A DNA stretch of 64,000 nt from Actinoplanes nipponensis (GCF_016862275.1 NZ_BOMQ01000071.1:30102-94101); one strand, 5' to 3'; counted from the stretch's first letter, positions 49,723 through 57,884 are shown. Notes: generated by a model not told the origin, from the letters alone. Program-made: numbers and translations.

Positions 49723-50049
49723 CTACTCGGCCATGGCCGGCGGGACATCGGCCGCCTCGACTGCCCACCGCCGCGACACGACGCGCTCGGCCCAGAACGA
49801 CAGGAACGGGATCGTCCCGGCCAGCATCACCAGCAGCATCCGCCCCAGCGGCCACCGCAGCCGGCGGCTCAGGTCGAACGAGGCCACCAGATAGACCATG
49901 TAGAGGAAACCGTGGAAGGGGCCGACGGTGGCCACCACCGTGTCGTTGTCGCCGAGGTACTTCAGCGGCATGCCGATGACGACGAGCACGATGAGGACCA
50001 CGCCGACGATCCAGGCGATGATCCGGTAGCGGGTGAGGGCTCCCTGCAC
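49723..50049 (-). CDS. DUF3817 integral membrane protein
   Basis: The 108-residue protein has three hydrophobic segments: YRIIAWIVGVVLIVLVVIGMPLKY, VGPFHGFLYMVYLVASFDLSRR and MLLVMLAGTIPFLSFWAER. The FHGFLYMVYL block is the DUF3817 signature; function unknown. GTG 50049 follows AAGGAC. The next gene upstream on the same strand encodes another membrane protein that often accompanies it in actinobacteria. Confidence 0.85.
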   Translation of the reverse strand: MQGALTRYRIIAWIVGVVLIVLVVIGMPLKYLGDNDTVVATVGPFHGFLYMVYLVASFDLSRRLRWPLGRMLLVMLAGTIPFLSFWAERVVSRRWAVEAADVPPAMAE

Positions 50050-50083
50050 GATCCACGTCCTTCTTGAACTCGACGGTCTTGCC

Positions 50084-50515
50084 TCAGCCCGCGCTGGCGC
50101 GCCGGCCGGGGTAGTCGCTCGGCCGGGCCCCGGGGTGGGCGGCCAGCCAGCTCAGGTAGTCGTTGTAGGCGGCCAGCTCGGGATCGTCGTCCTCGACCGG
50201 CGCGGCCGGCGTCACCGGCACGCGCACCGGGCGGCGCACGGTCACCGCGGCGTCCTGGCGGGGCACCGGCGACTGCTCCGGCTCGGGCTGCTCCTGCGGG
50301 CCGCGGGCGCCGCGGCGCTCCTGTTGGACCTCGCGGAACCAGATGAACACCACGAACGCCGCGAACACCGGCCACTCGAAGGTGTAGCCCCAGCTCAGCG
50401 TGTTTCCACCGGTCGCGCGGCTGAACTGCCACCAGCCCAGCGCCAGGAAGCCGGCCACGAGCGTGAGCGCCAGGATGTGGCGCGCGATCCACGCGGGGGT
50501 CCACAGCCCTTTCAT
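50084..50515 (-). CDS. Two-helix membrane protein with Pro-rich tail
   Basis: The 143-residue protein has TM1 in TPAWIARHILALTLVAGFLALGWWQFSRA (the W-W-Q-F-S-R pattern recalls the first helix of SURF1-like proteins) and TM2 in FEWPVFAAFVVFIWFREV. A charged, Pro-rich tail follows, ending in a short conserved-looking DPELAAYNDYLSWLAAHPG. The ATG giving MKGLWTPAW was chosen over a longer frame. It lies 34 bases upstream of the DUF3817 gene and is probably co-transcribed. Confidence 0.75.
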   Translation of the reverse strand: MKGLWTPAWIARHILALTLVAGFLALGWWQFSRATGGNTLSWGYTFEWPVFAAFVVFIWFREVQQERRGARGPQEQPEPEQSPVPRQDAAVTVRRPVRVPVTPAAPVEDDDPELAAYNDYLSWLAAHPGARPSDYPGRRASAG

Positions 50516-50604
50516 GCTCCTCAGGGTACCGGCGGGTTTGACGGCAGGGCGCTCGGGCAACCGTTGCGGCAAGCACTGATCCGACCGAGGAAGGGAGCGC
50601 CGTC

Positions 50605-50862
50605 ATGACCGACGCCCGGATCGACTCCGCCGGCGAGGAGCTGGTCGGCTCCGAGACCGGCATCGACCCCGCGGGGCTGGCCGACGACGACCTGTTCCGC
50701 GAGCTGGCCAGCCTGCACCGCACCCGGCTGCAGACCCTGCGGCACGGCCCGGACGCGGCCCTGGCCAACCACCTGCGGCGGACCGAGGAGCTGGAGAACG
50801 AATACCTGTCCCGGTACGCCGGGCGCGAGGTCGACGCCGGCCGGCTCACCCAGGACTTCTGA
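50605..50862 (+). CDS. DUF6158 family protein
   Basis: The 85-residue protein has the core DDDLFRELASLHRTRLQTLRHGPDAALANHLRRTEELENEYLSRY, matching the small helical DUF6158 family of actinobacteria; function unknown. AAGGGAGCG precedes ATG 50605. The DUF1360 gene follows 16 bases later. Confidence 0.8.
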   Translation: MTDARIDSAGEELVGSETGIDPAGLADDDLFRELASLHRTRLQTLRHGPDAALANHLRRTEELENEYLSRYAGREVDAGRLTQDF

Positions 50863-50878
50863 GAGGACCCCGAACTTC

Positions 50879-51445
50879 ATGATCTCCTCGGTACGCGGCC
50901 GGCTGAACCGGCTGCGGCGCAGCTACGCGCCTCACGAGCACCGGCCGCTGGACGGCTACGTGGCCACCATGGGCGCGTTCGGCCTGCTCGCCGGCAGCCT
51001 GGCCGGCGCGGCCAGGCTGACCGGGAAGCCGGTGCCGGACCGGCCGGCCACCGCCGACATCGTGCTGATCTCGATCGCGACGCACAAGCTGAGCCGGCTG
51101 ATCGCCAAGGACGCGATCACCAGCCCGCTGCGCGCGCCGTTCACCCGCTACGCGGAGCCGGGCGGCAGCGGCGAGATCAACGAGGAGGTACGCGACCAGG
51201 GCAGCGCGCTGCGCCACTCGATCGGTGAGCTGGTCAGCTGCCCGTTCTGCCTGGCGGTGTGGGTCGCGACGGGCCTGACCAGCGGGCTGGTGTTCGCGCC
51301 CCGGCTGACCCGGCTGGCGGCGACGGTGTTCACCGCGACGGCCGTCTCCGACTTCCTGCAGATGGCGTACTCGCTGGCCAAGGAGGCCGCGGAGGGCGAC
51401 CACCGCAGCGACGACGACCGCCCGCGGCTCGCCCAGGCCGCCTGA
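50879..51445 (+). CDS. DUF1360 membrane protein
   Basis: The 188-residue protein has hydrophobic segments near 30-50, 60-75 and 115-150, with the family's ISIATHKLSRLIAKDAITSPLRAPFT and the cysteine motif ELVSCPFCLAVWVATGL. It is similar to the sporulation protein YjcA/DUF1360 group; function unknown in actinobacteria. GAGAGGACC before the ATG acts as ribosome binding site. Confidence 0.85.
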   Translation: MISSVRGRLNRLRRSYAPHEHRPLDGYVATMGAFGLLAGSLAGAARLTGKPVPDRPATADIVLISIATHKLSRLIAKDAITSPLRAPFTRYAEPGGSGEINEEVRDQGSALRHSIGELVSCPFCLAVWVATGLTSGLVFAPRLTRLAATVFTATAVSDFLQMAYSLAKEAAEGDHRSDDDRPRLAQAA

Positions 51446-51458
51446 GCCCCACGACGCG

Positions 51459-51492
51459 ACGAAGCCCCCGGCCGCACGGCCGGGGGCTTCGT
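51459..51492. terminator. Bidirectional terminator
   Basis: ACGAAGCCCCCGGCC (51459-51473) pairs perfectly with GGCCGGGGGCTTCGT (51478-51492) around a GCAC tetraloop, between convergent genes. Confidence 0.85.
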
Positions 51493-51510
51493 GTCGTCGT
51501 TCGGCGCCGG

Positions 51511-51693
51511 TCAGGGAGGGCCGTCGCCCTCCAGGCCCGACCAACCGCGCGGGCTCTCCTCCTCGCCCTGCTCACCGTCGAGGACGTCGCGGTCCACCAC
51601 GGTGTCGGAGTGCTCGCCGGCGAAGTCGCTGTCGCCGTCCGGCACGGCCTCCTCGTCGCCGAAGGCGGGCAGGCGTTCGTTCTGCTGGGTCAT
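51511..51693 (-). CDS. Small acidic protein
   Basis: The 60-residue protein begins MTQQNERLPAFGDEEAVPDG and is strongly acidic throughout, with no hydrophobic segment or known motif; probably disordered. GGAGCGAG lies at good distance before ATG 51693, which supports real translation. Function unknown. Confidence 0.6.
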   Translation of the reverse strand: MTQQNERLPAFGDEEAVPDGDSDFAGEHSDTVVDRDVLDGEQGEEESPRGWSGLEGDGPP

Positions 51694-51720
51694 CTCGCTC
51701 CTAGGTCGGCCGGGCAGGGG

Positions 51721-51918
51721 TCAGACATCGAGCGTGCGCAGCGCCTCGGCGGCCTCGTCCTGGGCGTACTCGCCCTCGGGGAGCGCGTCGATGCGGGTCA
51801 GCGCGGTGGCGGGCAGGTCGGCGGCGATGGCGCCCCGTTGCAGGTCGGCGCTGCTGAGCCGTTCCTGCCCGGTGTAGGCCTCGTCGAGGTAGTCGTCCAG
51901 CGCCTGGAAGTCACTCAC
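51721..51918 (-). CDS. Small protein, possibly DUF2795-like
   Basis: The 65-residue protein has a likely helical core DFQALDDYLDEAYTGQERLSSADL followed by LPATALTRIDALPEGEYAQDEAAEAL, which resembles the C-terminal part of DUF2795 proteins. The start GTG 51918 is preferred to one 33 bases further upstream. It ends 27 bases before the next gene on the same strand, and the two are probably transcribed together. Confidence 0.55.
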   Translation of the reverse strand: MSDFQALDDYLDEAYTGQERLSSADLQRGAIAADLPATALTRIDALPEGEYAQDEAAEALRTLDV

Positions 51919-52010
51919 GGGGCTTCGTCTACCCGCGGTCCGGCCGGCCAAACGGTGTGGGCTGGGTCACATCCGCTACCGGAATCACCGGACCCGGCCG
52001 ACGGTTGACA

Positions 52011-52160
52011 CGGATGTCGGTGTGATCAGTGTCCCCGGGCCTCACCCTTTGCCTTCGCGGAATACCGTTCGGCTGGAGCCGCGTTGAGCCTTTCGCCGAG
52101 AGGCGACCTGCACACCGACATCCGCAACTGCGCCGCCCCCGATCCGGGGGCGGCGCTTTT
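52011..52160 (+). ncRNA. Candidate structured RNA with long closing stem and terminator
   Basis: CGGATGTCGGTGTG (52011-52024) pairs perfectly with CACACCGACATCCG (52111-52124), enclosing 86 nt with an inner CGCGG/CCGCG pairing (52056-52060, 52079-52083). Five bases later comes a textbook terminator: GCGCCGCCCCCG (52130-52141), loop ATC, CGGGGGCGGCGC (52145-52156), then TTTT. TTGACA at 52005-52010 abuts the stem, but no convincing -10 is seen. There is no ORF across the region. The overall shape is compatible with a 6S-like RNA, but no family motif was recognised. Confidence 0.55.
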
Positions 52161-52229
52161 GCGTCGCGGCCGGGACCGGCCCGATCAAGAAGCAGGTTCG
52201 GTTTCCGCGGGCCCGGGTATCCGCCCGCC

Positions 52230-52436
52230 ATGACTGACGACCGGACAGACCAGCGCGCCGCCGACCTGCTGCCCGAGGAGCGCAGTGCCGGCGGCAGCAG
52301 CGACCCGCGGGCGCAGGCCGAGGCCATTCTCGCCGAGTCGGACGAGCGCGAGGCCGACCTGGAGGCGGCGCCCAGCTCGTTCCTCGAGCACCGGACATCG
52401 GGCCAGACGAGTACGCCGGGGGAAGGCACCCGGTAG
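52230..52436 (+). CDS. Small acidic hydrophilic protein
   Basis: The 68-residue protein begins MTDDRTDQRAADLLPEERSA and continues with AQAEAILAESDEREADLEAAP and SSFLEHRTSGQT. It is hydrophilic and helical-looking, similar in style to small actinobacterial stress-associated proteins, but no family is certain. A GGTATCC sequence lies about 8 nt before the ATG, so it may be leaderless. Confidence 0.6.
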   Translation: MTDDRTDQRAADLLPEERSAGGSSDPRAQAEAILAESDEREADLEAAPSSFLEHRTSGQTSTPGEGTR

Positions 52437-52483
52437 TGGACGTGACTTTCGGGTTCGCCGATCCGCGTGGCAATATCGGCCGA

Positions 52484-53461
52484 ATGGCAGCCCCGCAACG
52501 AAGCTTCGGGCGCAACATCTCGCGTCGCGTGCCGGGTTCCGGCGCCGGCGCGGCCCAGGAGCAGGCCGGCGTCCCCGGCCGCCGGCGTACGCCCGCGGCA
52601 GTGCAGACCGTCATCTCGGCGCACGACGTCCCGCCGGCCGTGATCACGCCCGCGGGCCCGCTGGCGGCGGCGGCCACGGGCGACCCGTCCGTGCTGCGCG
52701 CCGCATCTGCCGCCGTACCGGATCTCGGGGTCGGTCTGCTGGCGCGCGGCGCCGTGGCGGCGACCCGGGGTGTCGAGGCGCCCATCGGGCCGCACCCGGT
52801 GGAGGTCGCCGGGCTGCTGCACGAGCTCACCGCGCGCCTGCTCGGCGCCGACGACGTGCCGCAGGCCCTGGACCGTCTGGCCGCCTTCGCGGCCGGGGCC
52901 GTCCCCGGCACCCTGCGCTGCTCCGTGGCGCTGATCGGGGAGGGCGGCCCGCCCGTCCTCGCCGCCTCCGGGACCGCGGCCCAGGCCCTCGACGACCTCC
53001 AGTACGCCGACGGCGACGGTCCCGCGCTGGAGGCGGCCCGCACCCGGAGCCTGGTGACGGCCCCCGACCTGCCGTCCGACCCGCGCTGGCCCCGGCTGGC
53101 CGAGTCCGCCCGGGCCGAGGGGGTGCACAGCGTCGTGGCGATCCCGATGGACGTGCAGCGGTCGTCGGTGGGGGCGCTGAGCCTGTTCGTCAGCACCCCC
53201 GGCGGCATCAACCCCGAGCTGCTGCTGACCGCCATGGCCGTGGTCAACCAGGCCGAGCTGCTGCTCGGCGAGCTGGGCCGGCGCGAGGGCCGGCGCGAGG
53301 GCGCGACGGTCGACCGGGCCGCCGGCGTGATCATCGCGCAGCGCGGCTGCGGCGTGCAGGAGGCCTACACCGTGCTCCAGGAGACCGCTCAGCGGCTCGG
53401 GCTGGACCGCCAGGCGGTCGCGGAGCGGCTGATCGCAGCGGCCGCCCGCAACGCGGACTGA
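52484..53461 (+). CDS. GAF and ANTAR domain regulator
   Basis: The 325-residue protein has an Ala/Pro-rich head, a GAF domain (about 100-255: LHELTARLLGADDVPQALDRL, VAIPMDVQRSSVGALSLFV) and a C-terminal ANTAR domain (about 270-322: RAAGVIIAQRGCGVQEAYTVLQETAQRLGLDRQAVAERLI). ANTAR proteins bind nascent RNA two-hexaloop motifs and stop termination. ATG 52484 was chosen because a CAATAT box precedes it; a GTG at 52436 overlapping the upstream stop is the alternative. RNA targets are not identified here. Confidence 0.85.
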   Translation: MAAPQRSFGRNISRRVPGSGAGAAQEQAGVPGRRRTPAAVQTVISAHDVPPAVITPAGPLAAAATGDPSVLRAASAAVPDLGVGLLARGAVAATRGVEAPIGPHPVEVAGLLHELTARLLGADDVPQALDRLAAFAAGAVPGTLRCSVALIGEGGPPVLAASGTAAQALDDLQYADGDGPALEAARTRSLVTAPDLPSDPRWPRLAESARAEGVHSVVAIPMDVQRSSVGALSLFVSTPGGINPELLLTAMAVVNQAELLLGELGRREGRREGATVDRAAGVIIAQRGCGVQEAYTVLQETAQRLGLDRQAVAERLIAAAARNAD

Positions 53462-53499
53462 TCTCGGCGGTTCCAGGCCGGCCGCCCCGGCCGCCGTGG

Positions 53500-53811
53500 C
53501 TAACCGGCGGCCTTGTGCACCTGCTGGACCACCTCGAACTCCAGCAGGCTGGCGTCGCTGGCCACGGGCCGGCCGCGCTCACCGGCGTGCGCCGCCCGCC
53601 CCGAGCCGGCCGACCAGGCCTGGAAGTCCTCCTCGGTCTCCCAGCGGGTGTAGACGAAGTAGCGGTTCCCGCCGCCCACCGGGCGGAGCAACTCGAAGGC
53701 GAGGAAGCCCTTCGCGTTCTCCACCGCGCCCTGCCGGGCGGCGAAGCGCTGCTCCAGCTGCGGACCGGCGCCCTCGGGGACCTCGATCGCGTTGATCTTC
53801 ACGACTGCCAT
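53500..53811 (-). CDS. Antibiotic biosynthesis monooxygenase (ABM) domain protein
   Basis: The 103-residue protein is a ferredoxin-like ABM fold: VVKINAIEVPEGAGPQLEQRFAARQGAVENAKGFLAFELLRPVGGGNRYFVYTRWETEEDFQAW in order. The NRYFVYTRWE block resembles IsdG/MhuD heme-degrading enzymes (W and N present), so it may degrade heme or act on a quinone. ATG 53811 lies 7 nt after TACCCT on the minus strand; that box is inside a 15-bp hairpin. Confidence 0.8.
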   Translation of the reverse strand: MAVVKINAIEVPEGAGPQLEQRFAARQGAVENAKGFLAFELLRPVGGGNRYFVYTRWETEEDFQAWSAGSGRAAHAGERGRPVASDASLLEFEVVQQVHKAAG

Positions 53812-53815
53812 ACGA

Positions 53816-53852
53816 CACAGGGTACGAGCGCATGCCGCGCTCGTACCCTGTG
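53816..53852. terminator. 15-bp hairpin overlapping the ABM gene promoter
   Basis: CACAGGGTACGAGCG (53816-53830) pairs perfectly with CGCTCGTACCCTGTG (53838-53852), 7-nt loop. It follows the MFS stop (53869) on the minus strand and contains the putative -10 TACCCT of the ABM gene, so it may be a terminator, an operator or both. Confidence 0.65.
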
Positions 53853-53868
53853 GTGTCCTGAGCCGGCC

Positions 53869-55602
53869 TCAGCGGGAGCTGGTGCCCACCGCCGGGCCCG
53901 CGCCGACCTCGCCGGGCACGCCGTCGCTGGCGGCGGCAGCCGCGGCGTCGTCGGCCCGCTGCTGCTGGGCCGAGCGCTGCTGCAACGGGATCTCCGGCAG
54001 GAACAGCACCACGATCAGCCCGAGGATCATCACGGCGGCGGCCAGCAGGAAGACCACGTGGATGCCATCGGAGAAGCCGACCTTGAACGGGTGCGAGACC
54101 ACGTCGGAGAGCCGGCCGAGGAACGACGTGTCGTTCAGCGCGTCGCCGCTCTGGGCCTGCTGCAGCCGCTGCAGCTGGCTCGGGTCGGCCGCCACCGCCT
54201 GCTGGAACTCCGGCGTGCCCTGGGCCGTCCGGTAGGCCGAGCTGATCTTCCCGCCGACCACGTTGAAGAGCACGGACAGGAAGATCGCCGTGCCCAGCGT
54301 GCCGCCCATCGAGCGGAAGAAGGTCACCGAGCTGGTGGCCACGCCGATCTCCCGGGGCGAGACCGCGTTCTGCACGGCGGTGATCATCGGCTGCATGTTG
54401 CCGCCCAGGCCGAGACCCATCACGACCATGATCAGCATGGTCCTCCAGAGCGGGGTGTCCGCGCCGATCAGCGAGAACAGCCCCAGCGCGAGCAGCATCA
54501 GGGTGCTGCCGATGATCGGGAAGATCCGGTAGCGGCCGGTGCGGGCGATCAGCTGGCCGGCGGTGATCGAGCCGGCCATGATGCCGATGACGAACGGGAT
54601 CATCTGCAGGCCCGCCTCGGTCGCCGAGGAGCCCTTGACGATCTGCAGGTACAGCGGCACGGTCAGCAGGCCGCCGAACATGGCCATACCGATGATCGTG
54701 CTGGAGATCGAGCCGACCGCCACGGTCCGGTTCCGGAACAGCCGCAGTGGCAGCAGGGCCTCGTCCTTGTACGCCCGCTCGGCCAGCACGAAGCCCACGA
54801 TGCCGATCAGCCCGACCGCGTAGCAGCCCAGCGCCCGCGGCGAGTCCCAGCCCCAGGTGCGGCCCTGTTCCGCCACGGTCAGCAGCGGCACCAGGCCGAC
54901 GATCAGCGCGACCGCGCCCGGCCAGTCGATCCGGTGGTCGGTGCGGGTGTGCGGCAGGTGCAGCACGCGCGCCACGACCAGCATCGCGGCGATGCCGATC
55001 GGCACGTTCAGGTAGAAGATCCAGCGCCAGCCGGTGATCCCGAAGATCTCGTCCTGGCCGGCGAAGAAGCCGCCGAGCAGCGGGCCGATGACGCTGGCGG
55101 TGCCGAAGACGGCCAGGAAGAAGCCCTGGTACTTGGCGCGCTCGCGGGGCGGCACGATGTCGCCGATGATGGCCAGCGCCATCGACATCAGGCCGCCGGC
55201 GCCGATGCCCTGGATGGCCCGGAACGCGGCCAGCTCGTACATGCTCTGGGACAGGCCGCAGAGCACCGAGCCGATCACGAAGACGGCGATGGCGAACAGG
55301 AAGAAGCCGCGCCGGCCGTAGATGTCGGAGAGCTTGCCGTACAGCGGGGTGGAGATCGTCGAGGTGATCAGGAAGGCCGTGGTGGCCCAGGCCTGCAGGT
55401 CGAAGCCGTGCAGGTCGTCGGCGATCGTCCGGGTCGCGGTGGCCATGATCGTCTGGTCGAGGGCGGCCAGGAACATGCCCATCATCAGACCGGCCAAGAT
55501 GGTCAGGATCTGCCGGTGGGTGAATTCCACCGACGGGCGCCCGGCGGGCGGGCCGCCGGCCGGTCCCGGCGCCGCGGCTGCGGTGGTGCTGGGGTTACTC
55601 AC
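53869..55602 (-). CDS. MFS drug efflux transporter, DHA2 (EmrB/QacA) family
   Basis: The 577-residue protein has 14 predicted helices, with MGMFLAALDQTIMATATRTIADDLHG at TM1 (motif D1), STPLYGKLSDIYGRRGFFL (motif A), AIQGIGAGGLMSMALAIIGDI and GPLLGGFFA (motif C). It is a proton-driven multidrug exporter. The GTG start overlaps the marR stop by 4 bp (GTGA), so pump and repressor are translated together. The Gln/Ala-rich tail is cytoplasmic. Confidence 0.92.
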   Translation of the reverse strand: MSNPSTTAAAAPGPAGGPPAGRPSVEFTHRQILTILAGLMMGMFLAALDQTIMATATRTIADDLHGFDLQAWATTAFLITSTISTPLYGKLSDIYGRRGFFLFAIAVFVIGSVLCGLSQSMYELAAFRAIQGIGAGGLMSMALAIIGDIVPPRERAKYQGFFLAVFGTASVIGPLLGGFFAGQDEIFGITGWRWIFYLNVPIGIAAMLVVARVLHLPHTRTDHRIDWPGAVALIVGLVPLLTVAEQGRTWGWDSPRALGCYAVGLIGIVGFVLAERAYKDEALLPLRLFRNRTVAVGSISSTIIGMAMFGGLLTVPLYLQIVKGSSATEAGLQMIPFVIGIMAGSITAGQLIARTGRYRIFPIIGSTLMLLALGLFSLIGADTPLWRTMLIMVVMGLGLGGNMQPMITAVQNAVSPREIGVATSSVTFFRSMGGTLGTAIFLSVLFNVVGGKISSAYRTAQGTPEFQQAVAADPSQLQRLQQAQSGDALNDTSFLGRLSDVVSHPFKVGFSDGIHVVFLLAAAVMILGLIVVLFLPEIPLQQRSAQQQRADDAAAAAASDGVPGEVGAGPAVGTSSR

Positions 55603-56084
55603 GCGTTCTCCCGTGCTGGTACGGCTGGGTCGCTGCGCACGAGCGCCTCGACGGAACTGTTGAATTCGTGGAACAGGTCGGTGAACGTCCGCACCCGCTC
55701 GGCCGGCCAGTCGCGCAGGGCCTCGCTGATCAGCGCGTTGCGGGCCTCGTGCAGCTGTCCACAGGCGGCCAGGCCCGCGGCGGTGACGGCGAGCCGGGAG
55801 GCCCGGCCGTCCGCCGGGTCGGCCTCGCGGCGGGCCAGCCCGGCCTTGACCAGCTGGGCCGCCTGCCGGCTGACGGTCGACGGGTCGGCGCCCTTGACCT
55901 CGGCGAGGTCGGTGACCCGCATGGGCCCCTGGTGCCGGAGCGGGAACAGCAGCATCAGCGCGGAGAACTCGGCGCCGAGATCCCCCACGTGGAGCATGCC
56001 CTTGGCGCGGGCGCCGAGCCGGGAGAATCGCACAAGTTCCTCGGCCAGACGGCCACTCGCGTCGCGGGCGTCACGTTCGGTCAT
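55599..56084 (-). CDS. MarR family transcriptional regulator
   Basis: The 161-residue protein has a winged helix SALMLLFPLRHQGPMRVTDLAEVKGADPSTVSRQAAQLVKAGLARREADPADGRASRLAVTAAG in order: recognition helix PSTVSRQAAQLV and wing ADGRASRLAV. It probably represses itself and the coupled efflux pump until a drug-like ligand binds. ATG 56084 was chosen because GGGAGG lies 8 nt upstream; a GTG 9 bases earlier overlaps that site. Confidence 0.9.
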   Translation of the reverse strand: MTERDARDASGRLAEELVRFSRLGARAKGMLHVGDLGAEFSALMLLFPLRHQGPMRVTDLAEVKGADPSTVSRQAAQLVKAGLARREADPADGRASRLAVTAAGLAACGQLHEARNALISEALRDWPAERVRTFTDLFHEFNSSVEALVRSDPAVPARENA

Positions 56085-56118
56085 CTGCTGCACCTCCCAT
56101 CGAGATGCGTGCAGCGTA

Positions 56119-56141
56119 CAACTGGTTGCTTGGTGAAAGCA
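56119..56141. promoter_or_regulatory. Candidate MarR operator
   Basis: CAACTGGTTG (56119-56128), a perfect 10-bp palindrome, is overlapped by TGCTT-N5-AAGCA (56127-56141). Both lie 35-57 bases upstream of the marR start, where the promoter must be. Confidence 0.45.
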
Positions 56142-56152
56142 TTTCCGGGCGG

Positions 56153-56782
56153 TTACCCGGCGGCAATTGTGGTGTGGATCTCCCAGACGCCGGTGAGCAG
56201 TGACTCGGTCTCCTCGAGCGCGGCGGGCACCGGCACGTCGTACTCAGCCACACGGGTGAAGAGCCGCTCCGGGAAGTACCCCCGTCCGGGGTCGCCAACC
56301 AGGATCCGGGTGCCTTCGCGGGCCGCCCGCCGCAGCCGCGCCGCCATCCGGTCGGCGACCGTGCGGGTGTAGAAGACGTCACCCGCCAGGATGACGTCCG
56401 CCGGCAGGTCCAGGTCGGCGATGTCCACCGTACGGGTGTCGACGGTGACGTGATTGGCGGTCGCGTTGCGCGCCGCCGCCGCCACCGCGAGCGGGTCCAC
56501 GTCCAGCGCCGTCACCCGTTCGGCGCCGGCCAGCGCGGCCGCGATCGCGGCCACCCCCGAGCCCGACGCCACGTCGAGCACGGTGCGGCCGCGCACGATC
56601 TCCGGGTGGTCCAGCACGTGCCGGGCGAGGGCCTGGCCGCCGGCCCAGACGAACAACCAGAACGGCGGCGGCACGTCGCTGCTGAACGCGCCGCCGGTGC
56701 CGTCGAACAACCCCACCCCGCCGCCGGCCAGGTGCAGCGAGATCTCCGGGGTCAGCGGTACGGGCAGCAGCGTGGTCTCCAC
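56153..56782 (-). CDS. Class I SAM-dependent methyltransferase (ETFB/METTL20-like)
   Basis: The 209-residue protein has a SAM-binding motif VLDVASGSGVAAIAAALAG, acidic loop VTALDVDPLAVAAAARN, and the post-I motif ADVILAGDVFYTRTVADRM. The DVFY sequence resembles the (D/E)-x-x-(Y/F) motif of the protein-lysine methyltransferase group that includes METTL20 and PrmA relatives. The N-terminal FWLFVWAGGQALARHVLD also fits. A protein target is likely but unproven. It ends 68 bases upstream of the marR start. Confidence 0.85.
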   Translation of the reverse strand: METTLLPVPLTPEISLHLAGGGVGLFDGTGGAFSSDVPPPFWLFVWAGGQALARHVLDHPEIVRGRTVLDVASGSGVAAIAAALAGAERVTALDVDPLAVAAAARNATANHVTVDTRTVDIADLDLPADVILAGDVFYTRTVADRMAARLRRAAREGTRILVGDPGRGYFPERLFTRVAEYDVPVPAALEETESLLTGVWEIHTTIAAG

Positions 56783-56844
56783 GGCGGGGATTCTTCGCCG
56801 TCGCGGCCCGTCGCGCGCGCTATTTGAGCTGCGTCACAGCCCCG

Positions 56845-57699
56845 TCAGGCGGCCAGCTCGGCGGCGCGGCGCAGCAGCCCGGCAGCCGACTCCGCCCGCT
56901 GTGACTCGCCGTCCGCCGCCAGGATCGCGGTGACCGCCTGCTCCAGCGGGGTGCCGCCGCCGTCCTCACGCAGCAGCTCCAGGAACAGCGCGCGGGTCGG
57001 GCCGGACGGTTCCACGCCCAGCCCGTCGGCGAGCTCCCGCCGGCACCGGTCGTACGCCCGCAGCGCCGCCACCCGGTCCCCGAGCAGTCGGTGTGCGGCC
57101 ATCGCGATGGCCCAGCCACGCTCCGCGACCGGGTCCAGCCCGACCGCCCGGTCGGTCAGCGCCAGCGCGCCCCGGGGGTCGCCGGCGGTGAGGGCGTGAC
57201 CGCCCGCGTCCAGCAGGGTCGCCACCAGGCGCGTGCGGTACTGCTCGCGGGCCTGGTCGGCCCAGTCGTGCTGCTCCACGTCCTCCAGCAGCGGACGGGC
57301 GGCCACGTGGGCGGCGGCGGTCAGCGGGCGCAGGGCCCGGTGGGCGGTACGGCCGGAGGCGGCGGCGACCAGCTCGTCGAAGCGGGCCACGTCCACCCGG
57401 ACCTGCTCGGCGACCAGGGAGTAGCCGCCGTTGCGGGTGGTGATCACGGAGTCACGGGCCGGCCCGTCCGGGTCGAGGCGATGGCGCAAAAGGGACACAT
57501 AACTCTCCACCGTGGCCTGATGGTTGGCCGGCGGCCGGCCACCCCAGAGCAGTTCGGCCAGCTCCGCCTTGTGCAGGTCCCCGCGCAGGGCGAGCAGGGC
57601 GAGAATGTGCCGGGGCTTGACGCCGCCGAAGTCGCGACCGGTGAGGCGTACGCCCCGGGTGCGGACCTCGAGACGGCCGAAGAGCTGGATGTCGTACAT
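56845..57699 (-). CDS. SARP/BTAD family transcriptional activator
   Basis: The 284-residue protein has an OmpR-like winged helix (YDIQLFGRLEVRTRGVRLTGRDFGGVKPRHILALLALRG, TVESYVSLLRHRLDP) and a BTAD domain (VDVARFDELVAAASGRTAHRALRPL to LADGLGVEPSGPTRALFLELL). This is the normal length of a small SARP such as RedD/ActII-4, unlike the membrane SARP near 27 kb. No biosynthetic gene cluster adjoins. It is divergent from a LuxR response regulator across about 240 bases. Confidence 0.88.
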   Translation of the reverse strand: MYDIQLFGRLEVRTRGVRLTGRDFGGVKPRHILALLALRGDLHKAELAELLWGGRPPANHQATVESYVSLLRHRLDPDGPARDSVITTRNGGYSLVAEQVRVDVARFDELVAAASGRTAHRALRPLTAAAHVAARPLLEDVEQHDWADQAREQYRTRLVATLLDAGGHALTAGDPRGALALTDRAVGLDPVAERGWAIAMAAHRLLGDRVAALRAYDRCRRELADGLGVEPSGPTRALFLELLREDGGGTPLEQAVTAILAADGESQRAESAAGLLRRAAELAA

Positions 57700-57884
57700 G
57701 GCGTCAAACCCTGTACGTGCGACCCTGGGTGCGGCAAGCCACCCTCGCGACGTTCCACCCCCCGAAAGCGAGGGGGCTGCTCCACCGAAGATATGAGCTG
57801 GGACGGCCGCTCGGACTCATCCGGGCGGCGCGCGTACCGACCGATCAGCTTGGCTCGCAGGTGCTGTCCGACTGTTGGTACGCC

